A stretch of 62,229 bases of DNA, taken from contig NZ_JXAK01000045.1 in assembly GCF_000829455.1 (NCBI RefSeq), positions 1 through 62,229 of the forward strand, written 5' to 3'. The position numbers and the translations under genes are program-made. The notes under the pieces are model-generated. The model searched no databases, had not been told where the DNA came from, and saw only the letters and a program-made list of their open reading frames with translations. Below, one piece after another: positions 46,485 to 56,127 of this stretch (position 1 is its first letter; each line of letters begins with the position of its first letter). The stretch comes from Gordoniibacillus kamchatkensis (GTDB lineage Bacteria > Bacillota > Bacilli > Paenibacillales > NBRC-103111).

Positions 46485-48190
46485 TCATTGTTGAACAAGC
46501 CAACTCAATTCCGTGCACAATCCGCCCCACTCAGACATTCTGAGCGTTAATCCCGATCCCTCGCCGTAGAGCAGCATTAAGCGCTGATGCACATTTTGCA
46601 AACCCGAATCGGTTTCGCCGCTCGCCGCATTGCGAATCTTGGCCAGCATCGCTTCCATTTGCATCGGCGCGATGCCCGGTCCGTTGTCCTCGACCGCTAT
46701 TCGCGCGATGCCGGACTCCACGCTCCCATGGATACGGACGATCCCGTATTGGACCGGCTTGCGGAAAGCGTGCACGATCACGTTCTCGACGAGCGGCTGC
46801 AGCGACAGCCGGGGAATGTCCATTTCCAGCATGGACGGTTCGATATCGATTTCGTACTCGAAATCGTCTGTCAGCATCCGGTGGATGTCCAAATAATTGA
46901 CGACCAGCTCCAACTCTTCCTGAAGCGTAGCTAAACTGCGGCTGGTCTTGGTCGTATAGCGATAATACTTGCTTAGGTTCATCGTCATAGATACGGCCGC
47001 TTCCTTCTCGCCCAGTTCCACCATGCTCTTAATATACGCCAGCGTATTGTATAGGAAGTGCGGGTTGATTTGCGACTGCAGCTGTTTGACTTTCGCTTCC
47101 TTCGTCCGGATTTGCTCCTTGAGCACGTCCTCGATCAGTTCTTCGATCCTGGCGGCCATGGAGTTGAAGCGGTCGTACAAATAACGGAATTCCCCTTTCG
47201 GAGGATTTTTCATCCGGCTCGTGTAAATGCCCTTTTCGATAAAGTTCATGCCCTGTATCAGCTTGCGGAACGGAATGCGGATGCTTCGGTAAAGAATAAA
47301 GCTAAGAATGCAGGCCATGAAGAGCATCATCCCGCTGATGATGTAGAACGTCATCTGGTTTCGCTTAATGGGCGCCATGATTTTACCGATCGTACGTAAT
47401 CCACCAAATACCAGCCCAGCGGTTGAATCATCTCCATATGAACCTGGAACGTGCCGTTCTTCAAGCGAATCAGAAGCGGCTTATAGCTGCCGGCATGCTC
47501 GATGAGCTGCAGTTCGGGCAGTATTTCCCGAATTAAAGCCTGATTAGCCGTGTAGTTGTAGATAGGCGAATAACCCGGCTTGTACAGAAAAGGATCTTCC
47601 AGTCCTTTGCCCTTGATATCGGATAAATCGCTTTTGATTTCCCCCTCGTCCACTTTCGCGACGACCGTTAAGTCAACCTCTTCTCCTTCGGCAATTTTGG
47701 CCGGACTGGAAATCGTTTCAATGAAATAGGCGCCATCGTTCGCTTTCGTCCGGTAGTTCCAGAACCCGTCTTTATCCGGCAGAACGGAAGGCACGGCGCC
47801 CAAGCTGGAGTTGCTCTTGATGACCATCCCCGTCTTCGGATAGACGACTGCGATGACCCCTTTCCACCTTCCGTAACCCGCCAGTCGGTTAATTTCTTCG
47901 GACACCGTTTTCAACGTGCGGAAACGAAGCAGATCGTCGCCCAGAAGGTCGGGATAAGCTAAATTTCGGACTTCCGTGCTTTCATAAAGCATTTTTTGAT
48001 AGGAGTCGAATTGAGCGAACATTTGTCCGAGCTGCCCGACGAAGGTTTCAACCTGCGTACGCTTCGCCTTCACGATTTCCTCGGTCAGCACGCGCGAGCT
48101 AGTTTGGTTGGAATAGGCGTACAGCATAACAATCGGGGTCAGCGGCAGCAGCAAGGCGATAACCATGTTCGTAAAAATGCTCGATCGCAC
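46485..48190 (-). pseudogene. YesM-type sensor histidine kinase, one frameshift
   Basis: A kinase of about 570 residues. The N-terminal part (48190 to about 47380) has the first transmembrane segment (NMVIALLLPLTPIVMLYAYS) and an extracellular dCache-like sensing domain. The C-terminal part has the second transmembrane segment (IISGMMLFMACILSFILY), HAMP, QSQINPHFLYNTLAYIKSM with the phospho-acceptor His, and HATPase_c motifs LQPLVENVIVHAF and VEDNGPGI. The frame breaks near 47380, between VDYVRS and IMAPIKRNQM. The start is 2 bases after the stop of an upstream extracellular lipoprotein gene, suggesting that the lipoprotein and kinase sense the same ligand. Downstream is the YesN-type regulator. 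Confidence 0.85.
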
Positions 48191-48192
48191 CT

Positions 48193-49746
48193 TTATTCCT
48201 CCTGACCCGCATGGGACGGCTGGCTCGCCCGGAATGCCGCATATTGCTTCTGCAGCTCAGCCCAAACTTTGTCATAGCCGGCTTTCTTGAGCGCGGCGAT
48301 CGCGCTGTCGTATTGCTTTTCGTAACTGACGATTCCAATGTTGATTGGAACGAACTTCTCGTTATATACCGCGAGCAATTTCGCGTACTCTTTCTTGACC
48401 GGCTCCTGGTCGAAATGAAATCCGAATATCCGCGATATTTTGGCGTTATCGTCGTTTTGCATCATGTCCTGCACGACGGAATCGTCGACACTCTCCGGTG
48501 CCATGAAATATTTTTTGTTCCGCCACATCCACTCGTACATCAGCTGATCGTTCGTCAGCAGTTTGATCTTGCCGTTCTCGATCCGGTAATCTTTGCCCTC
48601 TATGCCGTAAATGATAAAGTTGTAATGCTCCTTGCTTTGCAGAATCCAGTTCATGAACCGCATGGCGCGTTCCGGATGCCGGGCTTTCGCCGGAATCATA
48701 TACGCTTCGTTGGAAGGGGCAGCGATATATTTCGGCTTGTCCGGCGACAGATAGTACTCCCTAAGCCTCGCCGCCGCATCCGCATTTTGCGCCGTTTGCA
48801 AGTTTTCCATCGCCCGGGAAACGGCGCCGACGCGAAACAGCAGCTTGCCCGCGTTCTCTTGATCGATATTGGCAGCCAGATTGCCCACTAGATTTTTATC
48901 GATCAGTCCCATGACGGCCCATCGCTGCCGAACATGCGCCACCTTTTGATAGAGATCGGATTCGAGATAATTCACCAGCTCTCCGGTGTTTTCGTTCACG
49001 GCGAACATTTGGTTCTCGTCCAGGAAAGTGAGCGGCCGATCCGACAGCTCGCGCCATAGAACGTCTTGGCCGCGCTCCGTTTCCAAATATCCGTAATAAC
49101 TCGGGTCCACGGCATGCATGTTGGCGTAAAACGTCTCTAAATCCGATATCGTCCGAATGGCCTTCATCCCGACGGACTCAAGCAAATCCTGGCGAACCAT
49201 GACCGATGTAAATTTGCCCGCCGACGTAAAGGCTTGGGAAGGAATCGCCCACAGCTTCCCGTCGATTTGATCCAGCTTAAAGTTGTCCGCCGGTATGTTT
49301 GCCGTCAGATCCCGCCCATACTTTTGCAGCAGCATATCAAGCGGCTGGATGTATCCTTTCGTCTTGTAGTCCGACACGAACGGCGTGCCGTACCAGAACA
49401 AATCGTAATCTTCGCCGGTGGACAGCGCGAGCTCGAGCTTCGATTGATAGTCCGACCACGGGATATAGGTCAATTCCAGCTTCAGATTCAATTCCTTCTT
49501 TAACCGTTCGTTCAGCTCGTTATCGACGAACTCCCGCATGCGGGCCGATTCGTCGCCCGGCATGATCATCTTTAATGTAACGAAGGTTTGCGGTACGCCA
49601 GCGCCATCTTCGCCTTCGGACGAAACGGCTTCCGAAGCGTCGGGCGTGCCCGCAGCGAACGGGCCGACGCCTTTGCAGGCACCAATCAGCGTGAAAAGCG
49701 TCAAGAAAACCATCACCGCGAACAGATGCAATGCTCTACCGATCAT
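48193..49746 (-). CDS. Extracellular solute-binding lipoprotein linked to the kinase
   Basis: A 517-residue lipoprotein; from the ATG at 49746 (GAGGGGG upstream) the signal peptide ends at lipobox TLIGAC (Cys24). The fold is family-1 solute binding with a C-terminal DUF3502-like region: LTYIPWSDYQSKLELALSTGEDYDLFWY, AIPSQAFTSAGKFTSVMVRQDLLESVG, and PINIGIVSYEKQYDSAIAALKKAGYDKVW. It has no dedicated permease beside it; instead it sits 2 bases before the YesM-type kinase. This arrangement suggests a sensory receptor for the two-component pair, or a second binding protein sharing the set 3 permeases. Ligand unknown. Confidence 0.88.
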   Translation of the reverse strand: MIGRALHLFAVMVFLTLFTLIGACKGVGPFAAGTPDASEAVSSEGEDGAGVPQTFVTLKMIMPGDESARMREFVDNELNERLKKELNLKLELTYIPWSDYQSKLELALSTGEDYDLFWYGTPFVSDYKTKGYIQPLDMLLQKYGRDLTANIPADNFKLDQIDGKLWAIPSQAFTSAGKFTSVMVRQDLLESVGMKAIRTISDLETFYANMHAVDPSYYGYLETERGQDVLWRELSDRPLTFLDENQMFAVNENTGELVNYLESDLYQKVAHVRQRWAVMGLIDKNLVGNLAANIDQENAGKLLFRVGAVSRAMENLQTAQNADAAARLREYYLSPDKPKYIAAPSNEAYMIPAKARHPERAMRFMNWILQSKEHYNFIIYGIEGKDYRIENGKIKLLTNDQLMYEWMWRNKKYFMAPESVDDSVVQDMMQNDDNAKISRIFGFHFDQEPVKKEYAKLLAVYNEKFVPINIGIVSYEKQYDSAIAALKKAGYDKVWAELQKQYAAFRASQPSHAGQEE

Positions 49747-49809
49747 ATGCAAGCCCCCTCGAATGCCACTCAACAACAATACGATAACACGGCTTGTTCA
49801 AATAATGAA

Positions 49810-49839
49810 CCTCCGGTCCCGAAATGCCGGAACCGGAGG
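49810..49839 (-). terminator. Hairpin between DUF4832 gene and the kinase-linked lipoprotein
   Basis: Stem CCTCCGGT / ACCGGAGG with interior loop, 16 bases past the DUF4832 stop at 49855. No T-run; partial terminator or stabilising hairpin. Confidence 0.55.
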
Positions 49840-49854
49840 CGCAAACGCCGGATA

Positions 49855-52260
49855 TTACGGAAGGACGAGCGTTTGCCCAGGGAAGATCAAGTTGGGATTA
49901 TGCAGATGGTTCAATTGCTGCAGCCGTTGCCAGGTCGTTCCGAACCGGGCGGCAATCCGGGACAGGTTGTCGCCCGGACGGACGACGTACGAGCCGTTCG
50001 TGCCGCCGGACAACGTCACGCTGCCCAGAGCCAGCCAGCCATCCTCATCTTGCTCCGCGTTCGCGAACATGAATTTGTTCGCTTCGGAAGTTATGGCGCT
50101 GAGCGGGTTCACGACACGCAAATACATGTCGTAGCTGCCGCTCGCAAGCTCGTCGCTCTGCAACAAGCTTTGGAACGCCTTGCGATTGACGCTGCGATCA
50201 TCATCCGGCAAGATGCCGCCGATCTTCCAATCGGTCTTCCAAACCTTCACCGTTTCTCCGCCGGATTTCGCCGCCAGCTCCACTGGCCAATCATAATAAA
50301 ACGGTGCGACGCCGCGGTTTTCAATCTCGGCGCCAACTTTCAGCTTGCCGTCGCTGCCGTCCAAGTAGACTTTGGGTGCGTAGTACTCGTAACCCATGCG
50401 GCGCGAGCCCTCCAGCGCCCGCTTCAATGGCTCGCCGTTCAGCGGCACCTGAAATACTCCTTGATTCAGCAGGAAAGAAACGTGCGTAAGCTTCATGCTC
50501 GTGTAATAATCCTCTCCTTGATGGCCGTCAATCGGATGCGCCGGATCGTCATATCGCGGAGGGTCGTTGTTCCACATATCCACCTGAATTTCCGGGCGCA
50601 TCTCGCCGCCCATCGGCCGCGTTTTCCAGAAGTCCGTATCCCCCGCGTTAAGAGTGCGGCCCCAGAAATGCCAATCTTGCCCGCCCATGCTTAACGGCAG
50701 TGTTTCTAAAGCGAAAGAATCGTCATGATACCCAATGTCGTAGTTTTTCGTCCGATACGTTTCGTTGGCTGCCGGGTAACGGACGAGCAGCCTCGTCTTG
50801 TTGAACGCCCGGTCCATCTCATCCAGCACTTTTTTCTGATTTTGTTCCGACGGCATCAGGTTCGGTTGGCGCACAGGTTGGCCCTGCGCATCCTTCAGGC
50901 CGTTTCCGTTCGCATCGGTGACAGGCTCCCAGCCATCGTAAGGGTACGTATGCCACTCCCCCCAAAATCCGATAAGCCCGACCATGATGAATCCGATGCG
51001 CGGATCGCCGTCATAGCGTTTGCCCAGCGCGTCTGCAAAAGTTTGGAAGGCGGCATTCAGCCTCGGGTCGTCCCAGTCCGGCAGTAAGCTCGTCGCATGC
51101 GTCCCGTTGCCGAAGTCGGAATAGCTGCGGGTTTTCAGGCCGCCATCGAGCAAATATTGCGGAATTCCTGTCGGCTTGTCGGGATAGTCCACGTAGAACC
51201 GGAACACCGCTTGATGGCCTCTTGCAGCTATCGCGTTTAATTGTCTGTCCAGGTCCGTCCAATCGAACTCGTTCGGCCCTTTCATGACGCCGTTCAGCGG
51301 CTCGTAGAAGTACTCCATGCTGTATGGCATTTGCGTCGCGCGGTTGCGCCAATCGTCGCCCGTCTTATAGAAACCGTCCGACCCCGCATCCAAATAAGGC
51401 ATGAAGCCCTTCAGCGGATTATCGATCGGAGCAGGTTGATAGGCAAGGCTGCGCATCTCTCCCTCCTTAACCCACGCCGGCGCTTGCGGAGCGCTTGCAG
51501 CCGGTAGTCCGCCGCCGCTCGCCTGACCGCTCGACGCCGCTCCGCCTCCGTCCGCCGTTCCGTAAAAACCGACATCGTCGATATGGATGATGTCGCCTGC
51601 GTTCGCCGATGGATTATATCCGAACTGAATGCCCGTCAGCTTGTCAGTCTTTAGCGGGGCCGAACATTTGGCCTGATCGTTGCCGCATTGCCATGACGCC
51701 TGATTGAACTGGTCCCAGGCGATGTGAACGTACCCTTTAAACCCGGCATCCACGTGCAAGGAGCCCCCACCCAAGGACAGCGGCTTCCAATCCTCCCCTT
51801 CTCTCTTTCCTTGCGCCGATCCTATCAGCTTGAAGTTAAACGCACCGTTCGGTTCCGCGGTCTTCAGTTCCATACCGAGATCCAGAGGACGAGCGGACGA
51901 TTCGTTGTTCAGCCAGAAGGTCACCCCTTCGTACGCGGAGGCGTTCTTGTCCGCATCCGCGATCGGATGCACAATGTTGGCCCAAGTCGCCGACGAATCC
52001 CGAATCGTCAGCTTCATTCCTTTGCTGCCGCTCGTCTGATCAAGCGAGATCGCAACAGCATTCGGTTTGTCCGACCAATCCAGCCTCCATGACGCCTGAA
52101 GCGCTGCGTCGTCGGCATAGGATTCGAAATTGTCGACTATGACCGAAGCGCCCCCCGCTGCTTCAGCCGATGCCGAACTCGAGATTGGCGCCGCCCCAAC
52201 GGCTGCAAACAAGAGAGCAAGAATGTGAATAGAAAGCGATTTCAATTTCATACGGCCCAT
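49855..52260 (-). CDS. Secreted DUF4832 protein with C-terminal LysM domain
   Basis: An 801-residue extracellular protein. Order: signal peptide (about 1-33, ending SASAEA), beta-sandwich carbohydrate-binding-like domain (about 38-235, starting IVDNFESYADD), low-complexity Gly/Ser/Ala linker (about 238-262), a DUF4874/DUF4832-type (beta/alpha)8-like domain (about 275-720), and a LysM domain (about 755-801; YVVRPGDNLSRIAARFGTT). DUF4832 proteins carry a WGE motif (GLIGFWGEWHTYPY) that looks like a glycosidase active-site strand, but the activity is not established. LysM would hold it to the cell wall. Start at 52260 has GGAGG upstream. Tandem paralogue of the next gene, 24 bases away; probably one operon. 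Confidence 0.85.
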   Translation of the reverse strand: MGRMKLKSLSIHILALLFAAVGAAPISSSASAEAAGGASVIVDNFESYADDAALQASWRLDWSDKPNAVAISLDQTSGSKGMKLTIRDSSATWANIVHPIADADKNASAYEGVTFWLNNESSARPLDLGMELKTAEPNGAFNFKLIGSAQGKREGEDWKPLSLGGGSLHVDAGFKGYVHIAWDQFNQASWQCGNDQAKCSAPLKTDKLTGIQFGYNPSANAGDIIHIDDVGFYGTADGGGAASSGQASGGGLPAASAPQAPAWVKEGEMRSLAYQPAPIDNPLKGFMPYLDAGSDGFYKTGDDWRNRATQMPYSMEYFYEPLNGVMKGPNEFDWTDLDRQLNAIAARGHQAVFRFYVDYPDKPTGIPQYLLDGGLKTRSYSDFGNGTHATSLLPDWDDPRLNAAFQTFADALGKRYDGDPRIGFIMVGLIGFWGEWHTYPYDGWEPVTDANGNGLKDAQGQPVRQPNLMPSEQNQKKVLDEMDRAFNKTRLLVRYPAANETYRTKNYDIGYHDDSFALETLPLSMGGQDWHFWGRTLNAGDTDFWKTRPMGGEMRPEIQVDMWNNDPPRYDDPAHPIDGHQGEDYYTSMKLTHVSFLLNQGVFQVPLNGEPLKRALEGSRRMGYEYYAPKVYLDGSDGKLKVGAEIENRGVAPFYYDWPVELAAKSGGETVKVWKTDWKIGGILPDDDRSVNRKAFQSLLQSDELASGSYDMYLRVVNPLSAITSEANKFMFANAEQDEDGWLALGSVTLSGGTNGSYVVRPGDNLSRIAARFGTTWQRLQQLNHLHNPNLIFPGQTLVLP

Positions 52261-52284
52261 CGAGATCTTCCTCCTCGCTGTAGT

Positions 52285-54912
52285 TTATTCGAACCGAATC
52301 TCGTCGATCCACACTGTCCCGGCGCTGCCATACCAGAACGACATTTGCAGCTGTCCGGGAGAAGCCTGGTTGATGCCGTTCGCAGCCAGATCGATCGCAA
52401 TATCTTTATAGGAGGTCGTCACCGTATCCCCGCTCAAAGCGCCCAGCGTCTTCTCCACGCCGCCGAGAATGAGGTGAAACTGGCTTTCCTCGCCTCCGGC
52501 CGCGCCCTTGATTCGCACGATCAGCTTCGTGTATCCGGCTATGCTTTGCGTGACATCGCTGCCGAACCATCCGGCGTTGTTGTACTGCAGCTTTAAAGCG
52601 CCGTTCTCAATGACGCCGGCGTCGTTCACGAAGCCGTTGGCGCCTGTCCATTTACCCAAATCGTTGGTGCCCGGCCATGCCGGCGAATTGTCGAAATTGT
52701 CCAGCAGAAGCGCCGTGCCTCCCCCGGCGGTATTCGTCGTCCCCGTTGTCGCATTGCTGGCTGCGGAAACGTTTCCTGCCGCATCCTTGGCTTTCACCGT
52801 GTAACTGTAGGACGTTCCGGAAGAGAGACCGTTGTCGGTATACGTGGTTGCAGCGGTCGTTCCAACGTAGGTTCCGTCCCGGTAAACATCGTATCCCGAT
52901 ACGCCCACATTATCGGTGGACGCGCTCCAACCGAGTGTAATGCTGCTGGCCGTAGTTGCCGTAACCGCGACATTCGCCGGAACGGTCGGCGCCTGCGTAT
53001 CTCCGCCGCTTCCGCCGCCGGTATCAAGTTGGATCCGGTCGAAGTCCGGGGCCCATCCGCTTGCGTTAGAAAATGTAATCGTATTATTCCCTGCACTCAG
53101 TTGTACGGAAGTTTGCAGCGTACCCACCTTGTCCCAGCCGCCCGTGCTCGGGAAGTTCAAGCTGATTGCGGAGCCGCCGTTTACGCTCAATTGAGCCGAC
53201 CTCGCCGCGTCTCCATTCAGATAGGATATTGCCAGCGTATAGGCACCCGCGGTCTGCACGTTGACTCCGTTAAACTGCAGCGTGCCATTGTTGTTGCCGA
53301 CATAGCCGACTTTCGAACCGCCGGAACATGCGCTGCACGCCGCCGTCGACGCCCCACCGGCAAGCGTATTCCCCGAGGCTTCCGCTTCGTAGGAAACGGC
53401 GGTCCCTCCGCCGCCTGTTCCGCCGTCGTATGCACCGCTTTGCAAGCTGTAGCCTAACGTATTGTCCGACTTCAAGCCGGCAAACGCCCCTAAGTTTTGA
53501 TCGGCGGGATCCATGCCGATGCCCACCTTGCCGATCGGCGTTCTGCCGCCCGTGTAGTAGTTCGTGTTGGCGAAACGGACGCTCGGCTTCCATCCCGCCG
53601 GATCCAGAATGGACAGCGCCAGCGTGTAGGTTCCGTTCGGCAAGCTCGATGGTATCGTGAACGCGCCGTTCACCGTATTGGTTGTCGGCGCTTGGTTGTA
53701 TGAACGGGTGGAACTATTCCATCCCGTGCCGGGCAGCCAATTTCGAATATCCGCTTGGAACAAGCCTTTCCACGCGACAGTTCCGTCGCTCTTCAGCAAG
53801 CTGGCCTCGACAGGCCAGTTATAGTAGAAAGGCGAAGAGCCTTTATTGACGACCTGGAAAGAAACGTTCATCGTTCCTCCAGGCGTCACATTGCCCGAGA
53901 ATGTCGCCTGATTCAGTACGAACCGATAGCCGAGCACCTTCTGCATCGCGGTCGCTCCCGCCTCGACGGAAGAGTTGCTTGAAGTGTAATCCGAAATCCA
54001 TCCCAGACTGGACGTATGCGTGTTCATGATCCAATCGATGACGTAGTTCGTATGGGACGTATCTCCGAGGGTTCCATCCGGACTGCCGCCCAGATTCGAT
54101 TGATCGCCCCAATCGTAAGCTACTTCGCCGCTATTGATCTGCGTCCGCCACGTGTCCCGCGAAATTTCCCCGTTGCCGCCGGCAGCGTCGTCCGGTAGTG
54201 CGAAGGAATCCCATTGAATGCCGAAATTGTACGCAGTAAACGTTTCAGGGTAGCGCACGAGCACTTTCTTGTTGTGGAACGCCGCCGTATAGGCATCTCC
54301 CAACGCCGTCTGGAAACTGAGCGGGATACGGTCTGTGCCGTCGGGAAATTTAAGGGGATAGATGTGGTTTTCGCCCCAATTCCCATATAAGCCGAGTTCG
54401 ACGAAGGCAACGCGAGGATCGTTATCCCATGCTTGCCCGAGCTTGCCGATGAAAGCGACGAGACGAGATTTCAAAGTATCCGACAACCACTCGTTGACAG
54501 GATCGTCGTGCGGCACGCCGTTCGGCCAATATTCCCCGGTCCCCGGATACACGATGACGACGCGCGGAACAACCTTGATATTCTTGTTTTCGATGCCTGC
54601 CCAAGCGGTGTTGCTCCAATCAATGATCTTCTGCACCGAATCCGTAGCGTCCGTCTCGAGATCCGTGTACTTGATGTACTGCTTGTAAATATCCGAATAC
54701 TCGCGATCTGCAAACGAGCTATCATTGATATAACGAGACGGACGAAAGCCCATGATCGGATTTTTAAACGCTTCGGACGATTCCGTCAGATTGACCGTAA
54801 TCGGCCCGACCGCCGCATGCGCCTCGTTTCCCGATCCCTTTCCCCCTCCGCTCCATACGAACGCAGACAGCGCCGCTGCGCACAGCAAAGGTCCCATTCT
54901 TCTTTTCTTCAT
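52285..54912 (-). CDS. Secreted DUF4832 protein with CBM-like and fibronectin III domains
   Basis: An 875-residue extracellular protein (start 54912, AAGGAGGAG upstream; signal peptide ends at about residue 35, EAHAA). Order: DUF4832 (about 40-440) with VELGLYGNWGENHIYP, similar to the WGE motif of its neighbour; Gly-rich linker; CBM6/35-like module (about 495-620; SYEAEASGNTL ... FDRIQLDTG); fibronectin type III (about 628-712; APTVPANVAVTATTASSITLGWSASTDNVG); C-terminal CBM-like module (about 720-875). This suggests a multi-modular polysaccharide-degrading or -binding protein. It lacks the LysM of its paralogue. Divergence between the two DUF4832 domains implies distinct substrates or a cooperating pair. 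Confidence 0.85.
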   Translation of the reverse strand: MKKRRMGPLLCAAALSAFVWSGGGKGSGNEAHAAVGPITVNLTESSEAFKNPIMGFRPSRYINDSSFADREYSDIYKQYIKYTDLETDATDSVQKIIDWSNTAWAGIENKNIKVVPRVVIVYPGTGEYWPNGVPHDDPVNEWLSDTLKSRLVAFIGKLGQAWDNDPRVAFVELGLYGNWGENHIYPLKFPDGTDRIPLSFQTALGDAYTAAFHNKKVLVRYPETFTAYNFGIQWDSFALPDDAAGGNGEISRDTWRTQINSGEVAYDWGDQSNLGGSPDGTLGDTSHTNYVIDWIMNTHTSSLGWISDYTSSNSSVEAGATAMQKVLGYRFVLNQATFSGNVTPGGTMNVSFQVVNKGSSPFYYNWPVEASLLKSDGTVAWKGLFQADIRNWLPGTGWNSSTRSYNQAPTTNTVNGAFTIPSSLPNGTYTLALSILDPAGWKPSVRFANTNYYTGGRTPIGKVGIGMDPADQNLGAFAGLKSDNTLGYSLQSGAYDGGTGGGGTAVSYEAEASGNTLAGGASTAACSACSGGSKVGYVGNNNGTLQFNGVNVQTAGAYTLAISYLNGDAARSAQLSVNGGSAISLNFPSTGGWDKVGTLQTSVQLSAGNNTITFSNASGWAPDFDRIQLDTGGGSGGDTQAPTVPANVAVTATTASSITLGWSASTDNVGVSGYDVYRDGTYVGTTAATTYTDNGLSSGTSYSYTVKAKDAAGNVSAASNATTGTTNTAGGGTALLLDNFDNSPAWPGTNDLGKWTGANGFVNDAGVIENGALKLQYNNAGWFGSDVTQSIAGYTKLIVRIKGAAGGEESQFHLILGGVEKTLGALSGDTVTTSYKDIAIDLAANGINQASPGQLQMSFWYGSAGTVWIDEIRFE

Positions 54913-55020
54913 CCATTCTCCTCCTTGGCAAAATAGTGGATTCTCCCTCATTCTGTCATGAACTCCCCCTCGACGCGATGCCGAGAATTAAAGAAACTTG
55001 CCAACTTTTTAACAGAAAAA

Positions 55021-55051
55021 AAGCAAACCGGCTACGAATGCCGATTTGCTT
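55021..55051 (-). terminator. Rho-independent terminator after the set 3 LacI gene
   Basis: Stem AAGCAAA..GGC / GCC..TTTGCTT (two mismatches), 18 bases past the LacI stop at 55070, followed on the minus strand by TTTTTTTCTG. Separates LacI from the DUF4832 genes. Confidence 0.85.
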
Positions 55052-55069
55052 TGCGAAAGAGAGGCGCTA

Positions 55070-56086
55070 TTATGCTTTGACGGACGCGGGAGCGCACGAC
55101 TCGCGCTCGATCAGCTCCGTCTTCAGGCTGATGTTGACTTCGGAAATCGTCTTGTTCGTAATGAGCTCGGTCAGCATAGTGACGATTAGTCCGCTGATAT
55201 CGTAACGGAATCGTCTCACGGTCGTCAGAGGCGGCATCATATATTCGGACAGCTTAAGATCGTCGAACCCGATAAGGGAGATTTCCTTGGGAATCTTCAG
55301 CTTCATTTCGGCTAATGCCTTCATAGCGCCGAAGGCCATGATATCGTTAAAGGCGAACAACGCGGTAATCCCGCTCCGCAGTCCGATCAACTGTTTGGCC
55401 GCTTGATAGCCGTGTGACGGGTCAAACGCCCCCGCCTGAACGTGCCGATCGTCCCAAGCGAGGCCCAGGTCGCGGAAGGCGTCCTTGCAGCCGTCCAACC
55501 GATTCAAGCTGACAAGGTGATCTTCCGGCCCCGCGATCAAGCCGATTGTCCGATGACCGAGCCGGTACAAATACTGTATGACCTCATAGGCTCCCTTGCG
55601 GTTATCGTAATCGATATAGTTTTGGACCCGGTCATACCTCCTGCCGTTCGTCACGAGATAGGGAATACCCCGCCTCATAAGCTCGTCGACCAGTTTGTCT
55701 TCGACGAAAGGATCGAATACGATCGCAGCGTCGATCTTGTTGTCCGACAGCAGCCGATAAGCGGAGCCGGACATCTGGGCGCCGCGCGAATGTGTTGCCA
55801 ACAGGAACTGGTGACCGTGCGATTCGAATTCTTCCTTGAGATGGCTTAAATCCGCCGAAGAGGCGGGATCGTTGTCCACAAAATCGTGGACTTCCGGCAC
55901 AAATACGGCAATCGTATACGAAAGGCCGGCGATCTTGGCCGGCGCAACGCCCGGTTTCAAATATTCTTTGGCGATATCCATCACCTTGCGGCGCGTATCT
56001 TCGCTGAAATTTCCCTGGTTGTTGATGATGCGGGATACAGTGCTGATCGAGACGTTAGCCTTGGCAGCAATTTCCTTCAGCTTCAT
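55070..56086 (-). CDS. LacI-family transcriptional regulator of set 3
   Basis: A 338-residue LacI-type repressor. DNA-binding domain at residues 1-50 (MKLKEIAAKANVSISTVSRIINNQ, split here; SEDTRRKVMDIAKE), hinge, and effector domain with YAFNDIMAFGAMKALAEM-type and LIGFDDLKLSEYMMPPLTTVRR motifs. The recognition helix VSISTVSRIIN differs from that of the two set 1 LacI proteins ([11 protein letters not shown]), in keeping with different operators (TTTGCGCAAA versus TTTACTAAA). It is encoded directly downstream of the GH31 gene (41-base gap containing an operator). It probably controls GH31, itself and the set 3 binding-protein operon. Confidence 0.93.
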   Translation of the reverse strand: MKLKEIAAKANVSISTVSRIINNQGNFSEDTRRKVMDIAKEYLKPGVAPAKIAGLSYTIAVFVPEVHDFVDNDPASSADLSHLKEEFESHGHQFLLATHSRGAQMSGSAYRLLSDNKIDAAIVFDPFVEDKLVDELMRRGIPYLVTNGRRYDRVQNYIDYDNRKGAYEVIQYLYRLGHRTIGLIAGPEDHLVSLNRLDGCKDAFRDLGLAWDDRHVQAGAFDPSHGYQAAKQLIGLRSGITALFAFNDIMAFGAMKALAEMKLKIPKEISLIGFDDLKLSEYMMPPLTTVRRFRYDISGLIVTMLTELITNKTISEVNISLKTELIERESCAPASVKA

Positions 56087-56127
56087 TCGAGCGGCTCCCT
56101 TCAGGCAAAAATCGACACACTTTCATT

